DNA of 64,000 bases, taken from NCBI GenBank assembly GCA_964447285.1, contig CAYURO010000005.1:124001-188000 (forward strand), read 5' to 3'. Below are positions 52,859 through 64,000 of this stretch, one piece after another. Source of the stretch: CAJBNH01 sp964447285. GTDB lineage: Bacteria > Myxococcota_A > UBA9042. Made by a program: the position numbers and the translations under genes. A model generated the notes under the pieces. It was given only the letters and a program-made list of their open reading frames with translations. It was not told the origin of the DNA and made no database searches. Position 1 is the first letter of the stretch. Every line of letters begins with the position of its first letter.

Positions 52859-52929
52859 CTCCCCCCGCGGCCCGAACGCCACGGCTGGCTGCCGGGTAAC
52901 CGAGCCCCGTCTCAAGGAGGAAGCTGCAA

Positions 52930-53358
52930 ATGAACGTCAAGAAATGGGTCCTGCTGGCTGGTCTGTCCCTGTTCGTGGTGTCGGCGTCGGGCGTCGTGAT
53001 CGCCGCCGAGAAGGCAGTCATCAAGATCGATAGCATCCCGGGCAAGAAGGGTGCTGTCACCTTCAATCATGGCAAGCACATCAATGAGTACAAGAAGAAG
53101 GGTGGAGCCGAGATCGGCTGCAAGGACTGCCACCACACCATGAAGTCGGCCGCCGACAAGGCCGGCGCGAAGGCGTGCACCGATTGTCACGTCAAGCCCA
53201 CCGAGGCGCAGAAGGGCAAGGCCCCGTTCCTCTACACGGCCGAGGGCGACAAGGTTGACCAGAAGTCGGTGATCTTCCACGACACCTGCGTCAAGTGCCA
53301 CAAGGCCATGAAGGACGAGGGCAAGGACATCGGCGCCTGCAAGACCTGCCACAAGTAG
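52930..53358 (+). CDS. periplasmic tetraheme cytochrome c (c3 family)
   Basis: This 142-aa protein has a signal peptide ending IAAEKA (residues 22-28) and four heme-attachment CXXCH sites at residues 64-68, 83-87, 120-124 and 137-141. Extra His (H47, H50, H69, H117) can be the second axial ligands. Small tetraheme cytochromes pass electrons in the periplasm. AAGGAGG lies 9 bases before ATG 52930. The gene is a single unit closed by a strong terminator; no reductase is adjacent. Confidence 0.92.
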   Translation: MNVKKWVLLAGLSLFVVSASGVVIAAEKAVIKIDSIPGKKGAVTFNHGKHINEYKKKGGAEIGCKDCHHTMKSAADKAGAKACTDCHVKPTEAQKGKAPFLYTAEGDKVDQKSVIFHDTCVKCHKAMKDEGKDIGACKTCHK

Positions 53359-53387
53359 TCGACTCCGCCCCTGGCGGCACCGATTCG

Positions 53388-53427
53388 AGAAGGCCCGCGC
53401 GAACTTCGGTTCACGCGGGCCTTCTTG
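53388..53427 (+). terminator. Rho-independent terminator with UUCG loop
   Basis: A 12-base stem (AGAAGGCCCGCG with CGCGGGCCTTCT) extended by GAAC/GTTC around a TTCG tetraloop and followed by TT. It terminates the cytochrome gene. Confidence 0.85.
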
Positions 53428-53570
53428 CGTTTGGGAACCCGCGCACCAGAACCCCCGAAAAGCGGCGCCTCGGCAGATCGCTGCGGCGGGTCGCGCGTCC
53501 ATCTACCCACGGCCGTTCAAAGAGTGGACGCCCGGCTCGTCGCTCTTCGTGGCAGGGCAAGGGGGACAGG

Positions 53571-55598
53571 ATGGCAACACGCAACGCAGCAGGTTCGAAG
53601 TTCGCAGTGGCATTTGGGGTCGTCTGGCTGTTGGTGGCCGGGTGGGCGTACGCACAGGGCAAGGCGGCAGGCGCGCGGCTGACGGGCGTGGTGGTCGAAG
53701 CGGCGGGCGGCGCGGCGATTCCGGGCGCGGACGTGTCCCTGTCCCCCTCCGCGAGGACGGCGCGCACCGACGCGCAGGGTCGTTTCGTGTTCGACGCCTT
53801 GCCCGCGGGTGTGCAGACGGTCCGGGCGTCGCGCGCGGGGTTCCTGGCCTCCGCTGCCAAGGTCACCGTGCCCACCTCGGGCGCCGTCAGCGTTCGGCTG
53901 GCCCTGACCCGCGCGACGGCCCAGACCGCGAAGGCCAAGCCCGATGCGTCCAAGCCCGATGCGTCCAAGCCCGCGGAGAAAGCCGAAGCCGAGTCCAAGG
54001 TTCGCCGGTCGGCCGGCAAGGCATCCGCACGCATGTCGTATGGCTACGGCGGCGGCATGGCGATGGGTAGTGCCGGTGCGGCGCCGCAGGCTTCGATGCG
54101 TATGGGCTACAGCGCCCCCTCTGCACCGCCCGCCGCTGTCCCGCTGCCGAAAGACCGCGAGGGCTACGATGCGATCGACGAGCAGAGCTTCCTGGCCGTC
54201 GCCGACCAGCCGCTGTCGACGCTGTCGATCGACGTCGATACGGCGGCCTACAGCAACGTGCGGCGCTTTCTGACCAACGGCGAGCTGCCACCCAAGGACG
54301 CCGTGCGGATCGAGGAGCTGGTCAACTACTTCTCGTACGATTACCCGGACCCTCAGGGTGACGCGCCGTTCGCGGTGGTGACCGAGGTGGCCGACGCGCC
54401 GTGGAACCCCGCCCACCGTCTGGTTCGCGTGGGCATTCAGGGACGCCGGGTCGACGCGAAGAACCTGCCGCCCGCCAATCTGGTCTTTCTGGTCGACGTG
54501 TCGGGGTCGATGTCCGACGAAGACAAACTGCCCCTGCTGGTCAAGTCGCTGTCGATGCTGACGACCCAGCTGCGCGAGCAAGACCGCGTGTCGATCGTCG
54601 TATACGCGGGTGCCGCGGGCGTGGTCCTGCCTCCCACCCCCGGCAGCGACAAGACGGCGATTCTGTCGGCTCTGGCGCGGCTGCAGGCCGGCGGCTCGAC
54701 GGCGGGCGCCGAAGGGCTGCATCTGGCCTACGAGACGGCGGAGAAGGCCTTTCTCAAGGGCGGTGCCAATCGCGTGATCCTGTGCACCGACGGCGACTTC
54801 AACGTGGGCACCTCCAGCGATGGCGACTTGGTGCGGATGATCGAGGAGAAGCGGGCCTCGGGTGTGTACCTGACCGTGCTCGGTTTCGGTCAGGGCAACT
54901 ATCAGGACGCCAAGATGCAAAAGCTGGCCGACAAGGGTAACGGCAACCACGCCTACATCGACAGCGCGCTCGAGGCGCACAAGGTGTTGGTCGGGCAGAT
55001 GGGCGGCACGCTGCTGACGATTGCCAAGGACGTGAAAATCCAGGTCGAGTTCAACCCGGTGCTGGTCAAGGGCTACCGGCTGCTGGGCTACGAGAACCGG
55101 ATGCTGGCGGCGCGGGACTTCGACGACGACAAGAAGGACGCGGGCGAGCTGGGCGCGGGGCACTCGGTGACGGCCTTCTACGAGATCGTGCCTGCCAACT
55201 CTGCGGAACCTCTGAAGGGCGCTGACCGGCTGAAGTACCAGGCCGCCGCGCCGACCCAAGCCGCGCTGCAGTCCGGCGAGCTGATGACCGTCAAGCTGCG
55301 CTACAAGCCGCCGACCTCAGACCAGAGCAAGCTGCTGAGCCAGACCGTGGTCGATCAGGGTGGGAAGTTTCAGAATGCGTCCGTGGACTTCCGCTTCGCC
55401 GCCGCCGTTGCTGCCTGGGGCCTGATCCTGCGCGACTCGCCCTTCAAGGGCACGGCCACCCTGCGTGCGGTCGAAGAAACCGCTCGCGCCGCGTTGGGGC
55501 CGGACACCCACGCGTGGCGGCATGACTTCGTCGGGCTGGTCGCCCGGTCCAGAGACCTGTCGACGGCGCATGACACGGCCAAGGTCGCGACTCCCTGA
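53571..55598 (+). CDS. secreted VWA (YfbK-type) protein
   Basis: This 675-aa protein has a signal peptide and a carboxypeptidase-regulatory-like beta domain (LTGVVVEAAGGAAIPGADV). An Ala/Lys/Gly linker follows, then the von Willebrand A domain with MIDAS DVSGSMS (D309, S311, S313). The C-terminal region is of the YfbK type. It is typical of a periplasmic or surface protein in many proteobacteria; YfbK-type function is unknown. ATG 53571 is preferred over 53295, which overlaps the terminator. Confidence 0.8.
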   Translation: MATRNAAGSKFAVAFGVVWLLVAGWAYAQGKAAGARLTGVVVEAAGGAAIPGADVSLSPSARTARTDAQGRFVFDALPAGVQTVRASRAGFLASAAKVTVPTSGAVSVRLALTRATAQTAKAKPDASKPDASKPAEKAEAESKVRRSAGKASARMSYGYGGGMAMGSAGAAPQASMRMGYSAPSAPPAAVPLPKDREGYDAIDEQSFLAVADQPLSTLSIDVDTAAYSNVRRFLTNGELPPKDAVRIEELVNYFSYDYPDPQGDAPFAVVTEVADAPWNPAHRLVRVGIQGRRVDAKNLPPANLVFLVDVSGSMSDEDKLPLLVKSLSMLTTQLREQDRVSIVVYAGAAGVVLPPTPGSDKTAILSALARLQAGGSTAGAEGLHLAYETAEKAFLKGGANRVILCTDGDFNVGTSSDGDLVRMIEEKRASGVYLTVLGFGQGNYQDAKMQKLADKGNGNHAYIDSALEAHKVLVGQMGGTLLTIAKDVKIQVEFNPVLVKGYRLLGYENRMLAARDFDDDKKDAGELGAGHSVTAFYEIVPANSAEPLKGADRLKYQAAAPTQAALQSGELMTVKLRYKPPTSDQSKLLSQTVVDQGGKFQNASVDFRFAAAVAAWGLILRDSPFKGTATLRAVEETARAALGPDTHAWRHDFVGLVARSRDLSTAHDTAKVATP

Positions 55599-55627
55599 CG
55601 GAAATGGCAACAGCTAGGCCAAGGGCG

Positions 55628-56569
55628 TCAGATGCCCGCGCCGTCCTCAAAACTCGTGGTGCGCGCCAGGCCCTGCGTCACGTTGCTGCCCGGGGAGAGG
55701 CTTCGCGTCAGCCACACGTTGCCGCCGACTGTCGAGCCCTTGCCCAGCGTGATGCGGCCGAGGATCGTGGCGCCCGAGTAGATGATGACGTCGTCCTCGA
55801 CAATCGGGTGGCGCGGCACTCCCTTGATCGGATGGCCATTTTCGTCCAGCGGAAAGCTCTTCGCCCCCAGCGTGACGCCCTGATAGATGCGCACGTTGCC
55901 GCCAATCAGCGATGTCTCGCCGATCACGACGCCGGTGCCGTGGTCGATAAAGAACTTCTCGCCGATGGTCGCGCCCGGGTGGATGTCGATGCCGGTCGTG
56001 CTGTGGGCGTACTCGGTGATGATGCGCGGGATCAGCGGCGCCTTCAGGAGGTGCAGTTCGTGCGCAATGCGGTATGCGACGATGGCCTGCAACCCCGGAT
56101 AGCTGAAGATGATCTCGTCCAGACTGGTGGCCGCTGGGTCGCCCTCGTACGCTGCCTGAACGTCGGTCGTCAGCAGCCGCCGAAGCTCGGGTAGTCGTTG
56201 CAGAAATGCTTGGGTGATGGCGACCGCTTGCTCGTCGCAGCCGTGGTGAATGCTCGGGTCGCGGTCGCACGACAGGCACAGGCCGCGCTTGACCTGCTCT
56301 TGCAGCGTGTGCGCCACACGGTCCAGCGTGGCGCCGATGTAGTAATGCAGGCTCTCGGGGCTCAGGTCCCAGTGGCTGAAATAGCCGGGAAACAGCACGG
56401 TCCGCAGCTGCTCCAGCAGCTCGATCAGCACGTCGCGCGATGGCAGCAGCAGCCGGTGGTGGCCGTGCGGTGTGGACAGGGTCTGACCCTGAGGAGCGCA
56501 CAGCGCGTCGACGATGGGGGCGAGCGGCAAGTGCGGAATGGGACGACCGTCGTGCGATCCCGAAGACAT
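55628..56569 (-). CDS. cysE: serine O-acetyltransferase (CysE)
   Basis: This 313-aa protein has the left-handed beta-helix hexapeptide repeats (GIDIHPGATIGEKFFIDHGT; IVEDDVIIYSGATILGRITL) with the catalytic His/Asp region GVTLGAK. It forms O-acetylserine from serine and acetyl-CoA for cysteine synthesis. The N-terminal helical domain is of the long EpsC-like type. ATG 56569 follows CAGGAG. Confidence 0.9.
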   Translation of the reverse strand: MSSGSHDGRPIPHLPLAPIVDALCAPQGQTLSTPHGHHRLLLPSRDVLIELLEQLRTVLFPGYFSHWDLSPESLHYYIGATLDRVAHTLQEQVKRGLCLSCDRDPSIHHGCDEQAVAITQAFLQRLPELRRLLTTDVQAAYEGDPAATSLDEIIFSYPGLQAIVAYRIAHELHLLKAPLIPRIITEYAHSTTGIDIHPGATIGEKFFIDHGTGVVIGETSLIGGNVRIYQGVTLGAKSFPLDENGHPIKGVPRHPIVEDDVIIYSGATILGRITLGKGSTVGGNVWLTRSLSPGSNVTQGLARTTSFEDGAGI

Positions 56570-56793
56570 GGTGCTCCTGACGGGCGCGTGGCGACCCGAT
56601 TGGCGGCGCACTCTGCACTTCAGCCCCGGCGCGTGCAAGAGGGGGAACACCGAGGCCCGCTTGGCCATTGGGGAACCTTCGCGGTGGCGGACGGCCGGGG
56701 CCGAGCGCGCATCAGCCCCCATTGCCAGCCCGGCGGCGCGAACCCTAAGATCCCCCGCCATCGCCACCGGCGCCATGTTGATCAGGACTGACC

Positions 56794-57921
56794 GTGACCC
56801 GTTCCCTCTGCATGTCCTTGCTCGTTCTGCTGTTCGTGGCCTCGCCCGCCATCGTGCACGCTCAGGAGCCGACTGCGGTTGCGTCCCCGGTCTACTGGCA
56901 CGGTGCCCTCTCTGGCAGCGAGCAACAGTTCAACCCCGCAACGGTCTGGCTGAACGGCACCTACGACATCCTGCGGGGCATCTCGTATCAGGACTCGCCG
57001 TTTCGGGTCGACTATTGGGGCGGCATCCGCAACGTCGGTCGCAACCTTCTGCATCCCTTGGACAACCTGAACCGCATCGGCTGGGCCCGCTTTGCCGCCC
57101 ACGAGATCTTTCCCTATCGCGGCTGGGACGTGCGCTACGGCCAGTTTGTGCCCAACATCGTCCTGCACGGGTTTGGCGAGGGGATGCTCTACCGGAAGCT
57201 GGACGAGTGGTATGCAGCTCACGACGTTGCGTATCCGCGACTTGCGGCGTTGGGCACCCTCGTCGCGATGCAGCTGGGCAACGAGGTTGTCGAGAACGGC
57301 GGCTACCAAGGGGCGGTTCAGGACCCCATCGCGGACGTGTGGATCTTCAACCCGATCGGCCTGCTGCTGTTTTCCCACGACCCCTTCGTGCGTGCGCTGG
57401 ACCGCTGGGTGCACATCTCGTACTGGCCCAGTCAGGCGGTGTTCGCGCCCCAAGGGTTGCGGCTGCTGAACGCGGGCGAGAACTACGGCATGAAGGTCAC
57501 GACCGGCCTGCCCGTGCGCGGCTTCATGTACTACGGCGTGCAGGGATTGTTCGGCGCGTCGGTGCCACTCGGGGCTGGCCACGACCTCAGCGTGGCCGCG
57601 GGTTACCGACTGCTGCAGCTGAAGGCAGAGGAGCGCGTCGACGGGCGCACGATGGTGCCCGATGGCGACGGCGACTGGGAACTTGGGGTGTTCTGGGACC
57701 GCGACGACTCGCTGCAGATGTCGGCGATTGCCGGATTGGTGACGGACCCTTCTCTGCGTTTCGAGTTCTATCCGGGCCTGCTGAACCTGGGACCCGTGTC
57801 GCTGGGCGGCTTCGTCAAGGTCTCGTCGATGGAGGGCTTGGCCACCGGACTGACGATCGGCGGCTCGCCGCTGGGGCTGGGAGCACTTGCGCCGCGCGAC
57901 CACGGTCTGGAGCGGTTCTGA
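56794..57921 (+). CDS. predicted outer-membrane or periplasmic protein
   Basis: This 375-aa protein has a signal peptide (CMSLLVLLFVASPAIVHAQ) and a mature part rich in Trp, Tyr and Gly with alternating strands. It ends in Phe (DHGLERF). It resembles outer-membrane beta-barrel or DUF3943-type proteins but I cannot assign a family. The GTG at 56794 has AGGA upstream. It is convergent with uvrA. Confidence 0.6.
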   Translation: MTRSLCMSLLVLLFVASPAIVHAQEPTAVASPVYWHGALSGSEQQFNPATVWLNGTYDILRGISYQDSPFRVDYWGGIRNVGRNLLHPLDNLNRIGWARFAAHEIFPYRGWDVRYGQFVPNIVLHGFGEGMLYRKLDEWYAAHDVAYPRLAALGTLVAMQLGNEVVENGGYQGAVQDPIADVWIFNPIGLLLFSHDPFVRALDRWVHISYWPSQAVFAPQGLRLLNAGENYGMKVTTGLPVRGFMYYGVQGLFGASVPLGAGHDLSVAAGYRLLQLKAEERVDGRTMVPDGDGDWELGVFWDRDDSLQMSAIAGLVTDPSLRFEFYPGLLNLGPVSLGGFVKVSSMEGLATGLTIGGSPLGLGALAPRDHGLERF

Positions 57922-57937
57922 CCGACCGGGACCCCAG

Positions 57938-60835
<2,898 letters not shown>

Positions 60836-61131
60836 GGCACGAGGCTCCGGGCGGCGGGGGCGGCCAAACGCGCAGCATCCTGCTCAAGGACTGAACAGAT
60901 GTCCAGCACTTCGGCACAGGCGCACCGGAGGGTCGCCCGAAGTCGGTGCAAAGGCTTGCGGATTTGTCAGGGAGGGGGGGGGGGGTACGACAGGCAGGGT
61001 TTTTTTCTTAATTAATCTGATAAGGGGAAAACCGTTTGTATCTAAAACAAAGCCCCATTGCACCCCACCCCCTCCGCCGGCTACGCTACTGTGTTTGGTA
61101 TATGATNNNNNNNNNNGGGGGTGGGCCAGGA
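60836..61131. other. uvrA upstream region with scaffold gap and low-quality ends
   Basis: No gene is seen. The region has a G12 run (60974-60985), a T run, an AT-rich stretch and 10 N (61107-61116). These are typical of contig ends joined by a scaffolder, so flanking genes may not be neighbours in the real genome. Confidence 0.9.
60890..60906 (-). promoter_or_regulatory. possible LexA-type SOS box upstream of uvrA
   Basis: Read on the minus strand, CTGGACATCTGTTCAGT matches 15 of 17 positions of the Myxococcus LexA consensus as I remember it (CTRHAMRYBYGTTCAGS). uvrA is a classic SOS gene. The consensus is from memory. Confidence 0.45.
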
Positions 61132-61971
61132 CTAGCGGCGGCCAGACTGGCCCAAGACCTCAGAGAGCTCGCCTTGGGTCTCGACTTCGGCTTCGGCGCG
61201 GGCGCGCAACGTCACAGGGGCGACGTTCTGGCGCAGGGAGTCCATACGGACCCGAGTCGCGCCGTCGGCTTCGATCTCCAGGCCGCCCACGCGCCGCAAC
61301 TCCCACGACCCGGGCTTGTCGGAAGCATCGGAGCGCACCAACACCAGCTTGCCCAACAACGGCGGCTGCGCAGGCTGGTGGAACAGCGCCCAGCTGCCCT
61401 CTGGAACGACGGGCGACAGATTGCCGGCCTGACAGCGCACCAAGAACATGCCGGTCCGGCTCAGCTTCTTGTTGGCGGGAGGCAGCACCCACGCAAGCAC
61501 CAGCGGCGCAGCGTGTCGACCGCGGCCGTTGACGCGAAGATCGACCGCCGGCACCGCCCGACGACGGCGCGGGTCGGCTTCACCGGGTGGCAGCACCTTC
61601 CAACCGTGGCGCTCCAGATCCTTCAGCCCCTCGACCTCCGTGCCGCGGACAGCCACGACGGGAGCCTCGATGGCACCCGGCACCAGCGCGGCCGGAGGCA
61701 CATCCAGCCCACAGGCGATGCGGAACAGGTTGCGCGTCGTGATCGGTCGTCGGCCGCCTTCGTAGTCTTGGTATTGCTTCTGGTCGACGCCGCAGCGCTC
61801 TCCTGCCTGGGACTGCGTGAGCCCCAGCGCCTTGCGGCGCGCTTGGATGCGGCGGCCCAGTTCTTTGAGCCAGAAGGTGAAATCGGCGTCTTGGGTGAGG
61901 TCTCGCATGGACGCGGAGGGAATCGCAGGTGAGAACGAATCGGAACCCTTGGATTCGTGGGGGGCCAACAT
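61132..61971 (-). CDS. XRE-type regulator with degenerate S24-like domain
   Basis: This 279-aa protein has a helix-turn-helix (ELGRRIQARRKALGLTQSQA, GVDQKQYQDYEGGRR) near residues 38-82. The C-terminal half resembles the LexA/CI peptidase_S24 fold (GMFLVRCQAGNLSPVVPEGS), but the catalytic Ser of the dSMeP loop is Asn, so self-cleavage is doubtful. ATG 61971 has AAGG upstream; ATG 61908 is the alternative, and an inverted repeat at 61935-61958 would then be an operator just before it. The gene's 3' end lies close to the scaffold gap. Confidence 0.75.
   Translation of the reverse strand: MLAPHESKGSDSFSPAIPSASMRDLTQDADFTFWLKELGRRIQARRKALGLTQSQAGERCGVDQKQYQDYEGGRRPITTRNLFRIACGLDVPPAALVPGAIEAPVVAVRGTEVEGLKDLERHGWKVLPPGEADPRRRRAVPAVDLRVNGRGRHAAPLVLAWVLPPANKKLSRTGMFLVRCQAGNLSPVVPEGSWALFHQPAQPPLLGKLVLVRSDASDKPGSWELRRVGGLEIEADGATRVRMDSLRQNVAPVTLRARAEAEVETQGELSEVLGQSGRR
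61935..61958. promoter_or_regulatory. inverted repeat at start of XRE gene (possible operator)
   Basis: Perfect arms ACGAATC (61935-61941) and GATTCGT (61952-61958) with a 10-base spacer. It could be an autoregulatory site if translation begins at 61908. Confidence 0.35.
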
Positions 61972-62446
61972 CTGGATGCCTTTTTGGACGCCATCAAGGA
62001 CTGGTCCGGGACGGGACTCATCTTGCAGATCCGCTTCAGTGGAAGCGCAAAACGCAGCCGTTGGACCTGCTCCGGCCAGTTTCCTCCGTCCAAAACGGCC
62101 GTCAAGCGCAAACTACGCAGAAACTTTGGGGGGACTCCCGATGCGCGCACCACCGCGACGCACGAAAACCGCCTTGTATTCCCCGGGAGGCGGACGCCAA
62201 TAGAGAGCGGAACCACGCTAAATCAACAGGAAAGTTGCGAAAGACGGCGAGATTGTGCCCGACCGCGGGGCGACGAGCCCCGATCCGGGGCGGTCGCTTG
62301 CCGCAGTTGATCGTTCTGGTCCCGCACACCGCCAGCGGAGTGGGCACATCGTGTCAACCTTTCGAAAGACAAATCGAATTCACCTCCAACGCAAGGCCTT
62401 GCGCTGCACCCGCCGACGTGGTCAGATGGCCTGTTGGAGGTGTCAC
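61972..62446. other. 475-base divergent intergenic region
   Basis: No gene is seen between the XRE regulator and the lipoprotein gene. It should hold the promoters of both. Apart from the nearby inverted repeat no clear promoter hexamers stand out. Confidence 0.6.
62436..62440 (+). promoter_or_regulatory. ribosome binding site of the window-end lipoprotein
   Basis: GGAGG with a 6-base spacer to the TTG at 62447; this fixes the start. Confidence 0.7.
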
Positions 62447-64000
62447 TTGGCACACACTTATTCTTCTTGGCGTACGGTTTCCCGCTCGATCATCGTCACC
62501 CTGCTGGGCGTGCTTCCCCTGTGGGCGTGCACCACCGGAACGGGTGGCGGCGGAGGCGGCGGCGGCACCTGGAATTTCGGCAACGAAGACGTGCTGGCGC
62601 AGGTCGACAACGGCCAGACGCCCGATACCGCCAAGCCCGACGCGACCGTGACGCCTGACGTGGCTGCCGACATCGACCCGGTCGACACCTTCGTCGAAGA
62701 AATTCGCTATGACGGAGACGATTTGGACGACGCGGAGCCGCCGCTGACCGACGTTCAAGATGCCGTCGAACCCGATGCAGCCGTTGACGTCGACGACGCT
62801 GGCGACTCCAGCGACCAAGACGTGCCGATCGAGCTGCCCAAGGGAACGGCCTCCGTCACCGGTCTTGTGCTGGACGAGAACAACCTGCCGATCAAGGGCG
62901 CGAAGGTCATCTACGTCGACGTCGGCAACGAAACCCTGACCGACGGCGCGGGCAAGTTCTCGCTGCAGAAGATCGTCGCGCACGACGCCGCGCGCTTGCG
63001 CTTCGAGATGCCGGGCTACGCGTCGTTTGAGAAGCCCGTGCGCCTGTTGCACAACGAGGGGTCGGTCGTCCGCGTGCGCATGCTCGAGCAGGGACCTGAG
63101 CAGATCGTGCAGCCCAAGTTCGGCGGCGTCGTACATCACCCGCGCGGTAACGTGCAGTTCAAGCCGGGCACCATCGTCGATGCGCTAGGTCAGCCGTTCA
63201 AGGGCGAGGTCCGCGTCCGTATGACCCACATTGACCCCGGTACCACCCAAATCGAAGGCGCACCGGGCAACTTCCTCGGGCGGCAGAACGACGGCACGCT
63301 GTCGATCATCGAGTCGTTCGCCATGGCCGAGATCTCGATGACCGACGAAAACGGCGACCCTGTGGAGCTTGCTGCTGGCAAGACCGCAACGCTCGACATG
63401 GACCTGCCCGTCGTCACGACCGCTAAACTGGGCGACACCATTGCGATGTGGCACTACCTCGACGCCAAGAAGATGTGGATCGAGGAGGGCATGGCGAAGA
63501 TCGTCAAGTCGACCCGCGACCCCAAGCGGTTGGCGATGGTCGCCGACGTCGGCCACTTTTCGTGGTGGAATTGCGACAAGGCCGGCAACGCCCGCTGCAT
63601 TTCCGGCACCGTCACGGGCTGCGACGGCGAGCCGCTGGCAGGCGTCACCATCGAGGCCAAGGGCGCCGGCGCGAACGTGCACGACGGCGACAGCAGCAAA
63701 AGCGACGGCAAGTACTGCGTCATGGGCTACTTGGGCCAGAAGACGATCGTCACCTACCGCTTGGGCAACCGCATCGCCAAGGAAGTCGAGCTTGTCCCTC
63801 AGGGTCCCGGCGCGTTCTGCGGTGGCGGCTGCGTCAACCAGCCCGACGTGCAGGTCTGTTTCAACGGCTGCTCGCGCGGCAACGTGGTGGACTCGGGCGG
63901 TCTCGCGATCCCCGGTGCTCAGGTGTACGTGCCCAAGTATGCAAGCGGCAAGGCGACTGAGGACCCGATGGCGTTCAGCGACGATCTGGGCGGCTTCAAG
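62447..64000 (+). CDS. Asp-rich lipoprotein with carboxypeptidase-like repeats, 3'-partial
   Basis: The reading frame is open from TTG 62447 to the end of the window (518 codons) and continues beyond. A lipobox (LWAC) is followed by a Gly-rich tract and an Asp/Val-rich acidic linker (to about residue 130). Carboxypeptidase-regulatory-like beta domains follow: TASVTGLVLDENNLPIKGAK and ISGTVTGCDGEPLAGVTIEA. Cysteines cluster around residues 455-485 (FCGGGCVNQ; CFNGCSRG). It would be displayed on the cell surface. It resembles the acidic-linker lipoprotein at 38364-39395 in style but not in domain content. Confidence 0.75.
   Translation, partial: MAHTYSSWRTVSRSIIVTLLGVLPLWACTTGTGGGGGGGGTWNFGNEDVLAQVDNGQTPDTAKPDATVTPDVAADIDPVDTFVEEIRYDGDDLDDAEPPLTDVQDAVEPDAAVDVDDAGDSSDQDVPIELPKGTASVTGLVLDENNLPIKGAKVIYVDVGNETLTDGAGKFSLQKIVAHDAARLRFEMPGYASFEKPVRLLHNEGSVVRVRMLEQGPEQIVQPKFGGVVHHPRGNVQFKPGTIVDALGQPFKGEVRVRMTHIDPGTTQIEGAPGNFLGRQNDGTLSIIESFAMAEISMTDENGDPVELAAGKTATLDMDLPVVTTAKLGDTIAMWHYLDAKKMWIEEGMAKIVKSTRDPKRLAMVADVGHFSWWNCDKAGNARCISGTVTGCDGEPLAGVTIEAKGAGANVHDGDSSKSDGKYCVMGYLGQKTIVTYRLGNRIAKEVELVPQGPGAFCGGGCVNQPDVQVCFNGCSRGNVVDSGGLAIPGAQVYVPKYASGKATEDPMAFSDDLGGFK

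Larger units (their letters stand above)
52485..52929. other. 445-base non-coding region upstream of cytochrome gene
   Basis: No convincing gene is present. Two inverted repeats occur: ATCTTG/CAAGAT with an 8-base spacer (52625-52644), and TGACAAC/GTTGTCA (52832-52858). The region is more AT-rich than its surroundings. It presumably holds the divergent promoters of osmC and the cytochrome gene. Confidence 0.6.

Noticed and set aside
52698..53033. 111-aa ORF upstream of the cytochrome
   Set aside because: It overlaps the cytochrome in another frame, and its sequence has no conserved look or signal.

Overview
The window is 64 kb of high-GC DNA (about two thirds G+C by eye), densely coding, with frequent GTG and TTG starts. 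It looks like a draft genome of a Gram-negative, double-membrane bacterium. BamD, a CpoB-like protein, many lipobox signal peptides, Asp/Thr-rich lipoprotein linkers, DUF507, a c3-type tetraheme cytochrome, an FG-GAP surface protein and a possible myxobacterial-type LexA box upstream of uvrA all suggest Myxococcota or a related former deltaproteobacterial lineage. No rRNA or marker gene is present to fix the taxon. A 10-N run at 61107-61116 is a scaffold join, so synteny across it is not guaranteed.

Layout. 1-2412: end of an FG-GAP surface protein. 2482-5078: four translationally coupled genes (53-aa precursor, HprK-like kinase, radical SAM/SPASM enzyme, small S26B-type peptidase) that look like a RiPP cluster; this is the best candidate for an undescribed system. 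5124-5960: CpoB-like lipoprotein. 6161-11216: FHA/coiled-coil protein, Ycf46-type AAA ATPase, Ycf35-type DUF1257 protein, DUF2997 protein and an unknown protein, in one apparent operon. 11251-17623: polyphosphate-related group (ppk1, ppx, apaH-like, sixA, CHAD). 17630-25586, minus strand: AsmA-like/GT51 transglycosylase fusion, lipoprotein, GYF/DUF4234 protein, DUF507 and PlsB acyltransferase. 25744-27804: a metallo-beta-lactamase-fold pseudoenzyme and a lipid kinase.

27841-32277, minus strand: an oligopeptide-type ABC importer (oppA-oppB-oppC) whose two permeases carry unusual periplasmic insertions, one lipoyl-like and one EF-hand-like; no ATPase genes are adjacent. 32418-46716: PIN-PhoH ATPase, secreted proteins, two HAD phosphatases (one with altered catalytic motifs), BamD, a basic protein, a Tyr-phosphatase-like lipoprotein, a GH36-like lipoprotein, a DEAH helicase, a hotdog-fold protein and a PH-domain protein. 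46854-61106: ABC exporter, pntAB transhydrogenase, OsmC, tetraheme cytochrome, VWA protein, CysE, an envelope protein and UvrA. After the gap: an XRE regulator with a degenerate S24-like domain, and the start of a large secreted lipoprotein that runs off the window.

Taken together the region is mostly chromosomal housekeeping and envelope biology. I saw no insertion sequence, prophage, CRISPR array, tRNA or rRNA gene. Gene functions are from motif recognition by reading; no database search was run.
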